A stretch of 64,000 nucleotides of DNA from assembly GCA_950097015.1 (NCBI GenBank), contig CATNEN010000001.1, forward strand, positions 16,744,501 to 16,808,500, given 5' to 3'. This DNA comes from Macrostomum hystrix (lineage: Eukaryota > Platyhelminthes > Macrostomidae). The translations under genes were made by a program, and so were the position numbers. A model generated the notes under the pieces. It was given only the letters and a program-made list of their open reading frames with translations, did not search any database and was not told the origin of the DNA. This document shows positions 58,829 through 64,000 of this stretch, piece after piece. Positions within the stretch are counted from its first letter, which is position 1; every line of letters starts with the position of its first letter.

Positions 58829-59689
58829 TCATTCCTGGCTGCAAGTGTCATAGTTCGGCACGTTGGCGACCCCGGTGGTGGCGCGAACACCGCTGAGCAT
58901 CTCCTGGCGGTAGAACTCGTACAGCTCATCGATGAGGTCCTTGGTGACAATGTGCAGCTTGCGAGCTTCGAGGTCACGCAGCTCCTTGCGCACCTCAACC
59001 TTGGGCCCGTCAACTTCGACCACCTTGCAGTCGTCGCTGCCAGCAGTCTTGTGGAAGTCGTTTATACGCTCTGACGTCTTGCTGCGCACCTCAAACAGAT
59101 CTGGCAGCATCTTGGCGGTCTGCTCGGCGCCCTTGCACACGATCAAGTACTTGTAGTCGGGAAAGAGGCTCTCCACAATGGTGTCTTCATCGGTGTCGCG
59201 GCTAAACAGGACGCACTCGCCTGAGCGAACGCTCGCGACGAAGTCGCAAACACCCAAGTTGACAGCCGGGTTGGTCTCCAGCACCCGACGGAACTGCAGC
59301 CAAGCCAACCGCTCGGCTTCGACCTGCAGCGACGGAGCGCAGGGTGACAGGGCGGTGCAGTCGGCAGCGGCATGGTTGTACAGCTGCTTCAGGGCTAGCT
59401 GCGTCTCGGGCATGCGGCTGAGGATGGCCGAGCAGCGCTTCAGCGCCTCCACCGGCGAAACTTCGTCAGCTTCGATCGTTTCACCGCCGGGCGTTGTCAT
59501 CGAGGTCGACCCCTGGTCAAAATCCTTTTTCTCTGTCAGTAGATGGTTGAGAAAGTTAGAAGCACTCCCGGTGCTCGTCACCAGACGTCGCAGACTGTCG
59601 GCAAAGCGTCGTCGAGCCTGCTGCTCAGACTTGGGCTCCATTTGGGCTAGGGTGAGTTTGTCAACCTGGGCTTGGATTGACGACTCCAT
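58829..59689 (-). CDS. Unrecognised single-exon protein, 286 aa
   Basis: The ORF is open further upstream only to a GTG, so the ATG at 59689 is the likely start. The product is 286 residues, Glu/Leu/Arg-rich, with no signal peptide or membrane segment and mostly predicted helical. Notable text: QQARRRFADSLRRLVTS near residue 25, LLTEKKDFDQ, then a helical block QLALKQLYNHAAADC. A more ordered C-terminal part follows (NLGVCDFVASVRSGECVLF, DYKYLIVCKGAEQTAKML) and a coiled helix RKELRDLEARKLHIV. GC content and codon use are clearly higher and more coding-like than the flanks, which supports a real gene. The early helical part loosely recalls BAR-type or other helical bundles, but I do not assign a family. 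A retrogene is possible given the lack of introns. Confidence 0.65.
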   Translation of the reverse strand: MESSIQAQVDKLTLAQMEPKSEQQARRRFADSLRRLVTSTGSASNFLNHLLTEKKDFDQGSTSMTTPGGETIEADEVSPVEALKRCSAILSRMPETQLALKQLYNHAAADCTALSPCAPSLQVEAERLAWLQFRRVLETNPAVNLGVCDFVASVRSGECVLFSRDTDEDTIVESLFPDYKYLIVCKGAEQTAKMLPDLFEVRSKTSERINDFHKTAGSDDCKVVEVDGPKVEVRKELRDLEARKLHIVTKDLIDELYEFYRQEMLSGVRATTGVANVPNYDTCSQE

Positions 59690-60579
59690 TGTTGAGTGGC
59701 TGGTGGGTGTGCTGGCTGTCACTGGATTCACTTTATGAGCTCTGGTTGTTAGTATGTGTCTTCTTTACTAAGGAAAATGTTAAGACTGCGCCTTCACGAA
59801 TTCTCGGCTTAGTCGTACGGGCTGGCCACAGACTGTTAAGATGCCGGTGCCGTGTTCTTTTACCATAGACAGTCTCAAAGGCTGTCCCGAAAGCAGCGGC
59901 CGCAGCCGCAGTCTCTTGTGTGTACTTTGCTAAGCTTCTTATTCGTGTCGGTACTCATGCTCGCTTGGTTAAATAGCCAAGGCATCTAAGAAAATGGTGA
60001 AAATGGAAGGTACTTTTCATTTAGTCGGGAGCATAAAAGCTGGCGCTGGTTTTGGCATCTAGTCGTGGCTCTTTGCGTTTGATTAAAAAAGGCACGTTGG
60101 GTGTTAATGTACATGGCTGTCTTAGCCAATGTATTTCCGTACGTACACTGATATATTTTTATATATCTGTCAGATGTACTTGTATAGGGGACACTTGAAA
60201 GGATTGTACAGTCACAGTACATTAGTTTATTCATCAACTCAATTGTGTAGCTAATATTCTTTGAATGTTCAAACTTTTCAAGAACATGCGAGTTAATATT
60301 AACAGACGCGTACTACTCTACTTAAAGTAGTGTAAAAAGTGATCTCTCTTTAACGCGGAACTTTTAAAATACTGTAAATTCATTAACAGTAGAAAGACCC
60401 GTTATTTCCCCCGTGTGGAAGGCCAGGGATTGTATTTCAATTACCCACTGCCTACTTCACGAACCGAATGACAGTGAAAGTCCAAATGAATCAATTTCTT
60501 TCACTCTTTATGATGAACTAACTTTCAAAGCCGTTTGATGTCAGCGTCAACTAGAAATTCAGAAATTCAACTAGAAAAT
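59690..60579. other. Spacer, no gene recognised
   Basis: It presumably contains the promoter of the 286-aa gene. Nothing else can be supported. Confidence 0.45.
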
Positions 60580-60591
60580 CTATCTATCTCC

Positions 60592-60689
<98 letters not shown>

Positions 60690-60714
60690 ATCTATCTATC
60701 TATCTATCTATCTA
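60580..60714. repeat. (TATC)n microsatellite
   Basis: About 33 tetranucleotide copies with two interruptions (tatctccc and tatctttc). Confidence 0.98.
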
Positions 60715-62239
60715 ATTGGCCTCCCATAATCGGCCAGTCGCAGTCCTGTCATACAAACCCAACATTCTGGCTCCCACTTCGCTTCCCTATCTCTGCCCCA
60801 TTACAGTCGGCCTATATCTATCACCCTGACCGGAGAGTACTCGTAAAAATGCATTTCAGCCCCTCGGGCAAACCGTCACATACCATTTTTATATGAGTCG
60901 CGGAATAAAACTGATTCCGGGCGATCCCACAGTCACTCTAAACTTGCCAAACCCCACAATGAGCCTCCACTCGTCACACCACAAGTCAGTTGAGCGGACT
61001 GACTCTCTCAGCAGTCACATTTTTTTAGTTGGTGGCTGACCGGCAGACTAGCCAGTAAGGTCCTTCCCACCCTCTCATAAATAGTTCTAGTCCCATTGAT
61101 CACAGGGCGTACGCTATAAATTCATTATATTTAAATGCTGCTTTGGTGCTGGTGGTGGGAGTGAAGTGGGGTTGCGGCAGCGGTCACAGAAATATAAATT
61201 CTGCCCCTTTAACTTATAAGCTTTCAGCTGCAGCTGCTCAGCAAGTGTTGGGACTGCAGAAGTTTCTGGTTGGCTCATCCCCTCCCCTTGGCCTCTCAAA
61301 ACCCGCTCTGCCTCCCCTCGTCTTCACTATCCGCTCCTATCTTCTAAAGGTTCTCCCAACGCATCCCCTCCGCTATCCGCTCCGTGATCCCAATGCTAAA
61401 TTCCCAAACAGCCAATCAAACTGGGAGATTGGGGATTATGCAGATATTTGGCTAATGCTCATATCCATATATCCGTCTGTTTTATATACATTAAACAGAC
61501 TATGAGTGCCTATTTGTAAACGTAACCCACTTCCCTGGACAGAACTGCGAATTCAATTCGCTCTGCAAATCGGCAAAGAAACACAAACAGCTTGTAAGTC
61601 TACAGATTATATTATTCCTATTGTTGGATTAACACAAATAGCAAGACAAAGGTAGAATTTCTGATAGTCAGTGGACACTCTCTCCCTGTCTTTTGTGATT
61701 GGCCCCCCGAGGGTGTAAATTGTACAAACCGCTTGCTGCATTCCAAGTGAATTAAAAATGGATTCGAAATCAGGGACCTCTACTGCTTAGCAGCTCAACA
61801 TCATCCTGATTTATTTACTTATTTCACATCCTTGATTTAAACAAAAAGCTTTCTTAAGTAGGACACCGGCTTATAGAAGGCCTGAGCACTAACTAACTGG
61901 TATTGTACTCGTAGGACCCAGAGCAAATAGGAGGGTTTTCGTGAGCCGGCAAATCTCTACAAAATGAGCATCTTTTGTCCCGCATTAGCTCGCGTATTTT
62001 GAAGTTTTCTTAAAAGAAGCTTTTGGATCAGAGAGGACAGGAGAGACAGAGAGGGGGAGATGGGAAGACAATGTGAAAGTGGAACTGAAGCATCCTGGGA
62101 ACTCGTCATCCCGAGGGTCTCATCCAGAATGCATGTTTGCCTCTGCCAAATTCATCCTTAAAAGTGGATTTGAGAACAGCACCAGCCTGCGTTCATGCTG
62201 TCCTCATCCCATATTGGCCTGTATGAGTGAGGCCTTTCA
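60715..62239. other. Spacer with one SINE scrap
   Basis: No gene supported. A decayed piece of the main SINE family in the - orientation lies at about 61695-61795 (cgagggtgtaaattgtac, then ggattcgaaatcagggacct). Confidence 0.5.
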
Positions 62240-62598
62240 AAGAACTATTTGTTAATAATAGTAATAATGATAATAATAATAATAATTGCAGGAGGGCTGC
62301 GTGCAATGGCACATCATTTGAGTGACACTAGACCCGCAGCCAGCGAGGACACGCATACAGATACCGTACGCAGGCACACGCTCACACAGGTGTGTACATC
62401 TGCCCTGACTTTCTCATCGCCAGGCAGTGTACACTCCCACTGTGCCTTGGAGGTTGGCCCTCGAGGGCGTAAATTGCACGACAAGCCCCCAAAGCCTTCT
62501 CTCTGCGGCTGCGCCCCAAATAAATGTGGCCTCGCCGCGGAATCGAGCTCAGGGACCTTGGTGCGAGAGGCAAACGAGTTAACCGTTCTGCCACCTCA
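62240..62598 (-). mobile_element. SINE (main family) with decayed target site duplication
   Basis: A (TAA)n-rich tail (62253-62287), then gcaggagggctgcgtgcaat, the body and a complete tRNA-like head ending in taaccgttctgcca. A short segment carrying the tctgcccatttcgctgactcc block is deleted. The flanks aaagaactatttgtta (left) and caagaacttttcgtta (right) look like a diverged target duplication. Confidence 0.87.
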
Positions 62599-63091
62599 AG
62601 AACTTTTCGTTATTACGCTTTGAACATTTTGATTTTATCGATTAATTTTGCATTTATTTCCACTTTTCTATTGCGGATTATAAAAAGAAGACTATCGCAA
62701 AAATCTAGACTAAATTTGGCACCTACTCACGAAATTGCTCACAGCACACGCGCTAGAACTGGGAAGACAGCGGATCTCACCTCAAAGGATCTTTGTCCAG
62801 TCCACACACTCTGCTCAGGCTCAATGGTGCCCCTCCCCAGCCACTGGCATCATTAACTGCCCAGGTGGCGAATCCGATGAAGTGATTGAGAGCTCGGCAC
62901 AAAGAAAGTGAGAATGGAGTCTCAATCGATAGCATCATAATAAGAGAGCCGACAGGCATAGCTTAAGGAAGAAGAACCTAAAAAACTAGATAAAGACACG
63001 ATCTCAAAATCGATCATGCCTCATCGTCAGTTCCAGCTTCTCTGCTTCAATCGGGTGGCTCATTTCTGTTCCGAGTTCGTTGGCCCCTCCG
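62599..63091. other. Spacer upstream of the right-edge gene
   Basis: No exon can be defended here, although 5' exons of the right-edge gene may lie in it. Confidence 0.4.
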
Positions 63092-63665
63092 ATGTCAGCT
63101 CGGCTGGTGACAGCGAAGTCTGCTCAAAGTACTCCAGTGGCGAGCGAGGCGACAACACAAATCGACGATAATGACGAATGCTACGATCAAGTAAGCTTAG
63201 GATTAGACACGCTAAACCCTAATTGGCCTCACTACTCACGTAACCCTGTCATGAGCACTTTAGCAACTCGGTCAGTTTTCTGACTTGTCTCATTGCAATC
63301 AAGTCGAGTGCCGACCCGTGAAAAACGGAAAGATTGTAACATCCATTTCTTTGTTTAACTGGTCTCATTTGCTAAAACTACTCATTCCATCTCTATTGGC
63401 GAGGCTTTACTCGCATAAATATGACATGACCGGTTCCTGCTCTTAGGTCAACGCTTCAGTGCTGATCTCCACATCAGTGGCATCAGCGATCCGGCCTCCG
63501 CTGCAGCCGCTGCTGCTTGTCAACAGTCATCGGAGCTCAAAGGATCAACTGGCGGCGAAAGAGCAGCAGCAGCAGCAGCCTGCTCTCTCAGCAGCGGAGA
63601 TGCTGAGGGAAGCTCCGAATGAAGTCTGCAATGACGGCAGTTCGCAGTCTCCAGATTCGGAACAT
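63092..63665 (+). CDS. 5' part of an unrecognised Ser/Ala/Gln-rich protein (continues beyond the window)
   Basis: Two candidate exons, 63092-63190 (from ATG; the frame is open further upstream) and 63447-63665, have good donors (caagtaagc, catgtgagt) and an acceptor (tgctcttaggtc). Both junctions are phase 0. The first exon encodes a low-complexity segment ending in DDNDECYDQ. The second encodes a Ser/Pro/Ala-rich segment with QQQQQ and the helix-like ALSAAEMLREAPNEV. No domain is recognisable. No further exon is visible to 64000, so the rest lies to the right. Confidence is limited by the low-complexity composition. Confidence 0.45.
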
Positions 63666-64000
63666 GTGAGTTTAAGAGTAAGTTTTTTGTGATTGTGATT
63701 TTATTGTGTAAGCATTAACTTTAATTTCTGGGTGTAACTGATTACTCACTGTCGATCAGCTATCGGTCAATCAATCAAAATCATTCTCTTTATCGATCGA
63801 GAGTACATTTTAAGATTGGTCACGTGACATATTTAACCGATCGCCATAGAGTGTATATTCAAATGTTAGCCACGTGACCTTATTATATCGGATCTAAGTA
63901 TAGTATAAATATTTAGTTCGTCATCTGAACTGACAATTCGACCGATATTAAGGTTCGCCTGTTTGTTAAACTATTTTATAAATAGTTAGTTGATTAGATT

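Overview
This window is nuclear DNA from a bilaterian animal. The genes have GT-AG introns with consistent phases, tRNA-derived SINEs are scattered through it, and the genes include neuronal ones (choline acetyltransferase, vesicular acetylcholine transporter, a rhodopsin-type GPCR). There are no bacterial-style operons. The very high load of intronic minisatellites and the expanded Mab-21-type genes fit a lophotrochozoan or other invertebrate. A flatworm is my guess, but the sequence does not prove the phylum. All gene models were built by hand from splice sites, reading phase and remembered family motifs; no database was searched.

Left part (1-15.3 kb). A + strand gene of unknown function enters from the left and ends at 5679; four exons are visible. 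A compact + strand gene (6742-10250, three exons, 345 aa) resembles the C3orf38/DUF4518 family. A two-exon GPCR lies on the - strand (15264-13035). Nearly every intron and spacer here is filled by a different minisatellite.

Centre (15.3-41.6 kb). About 3 kb of AT-rich DNA with no recognised gene is followed by a cholinergic gene locus on the - strand. The VAChT (SLC18A3/unc-17) coding region is one uninterrupted exon at 39714-38044. The ChAT coding exons (13 exons, 35002-18521, 675 aa) lie 3 kb downstream on the same strand. This is the arrangement known from nematodes, insects and vertebrates, where VAChT lies in the first intron of ChAT. The two proteins work together: ChAT makes acetylcholine in the cytosol and VAChT loads it into synaptic vesicles.

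Right part (41.6-64 kb). An inverted pair of SINEs and a decayed gag-like fragment precede two large paralogous - strand genes, 49551-44676 (1463 aa) and 56896-51566 (1450 aa). Each has three exons that join in frame. Each encodes a long helical-repeat/ankyrin N-terminus followed by a Mab-21-type nucleotidyltransferase (cGAS-like receptor, cGLR) domain with an intact GS...DxD signature. Their nucleotidyltransferase exons are almost identical while the repeat exons and introns have diverged, which suggests gene conversion. This pair is the best candidate for an undescribed system: a tandem array of ankyrin-fused cGLR sensors. Beyond it lie a nearly perfect 16-bp satellite, a single-exon orphan gene (59689-58829, - strand), and the first visible exons of a + strand gene running off the right edge.
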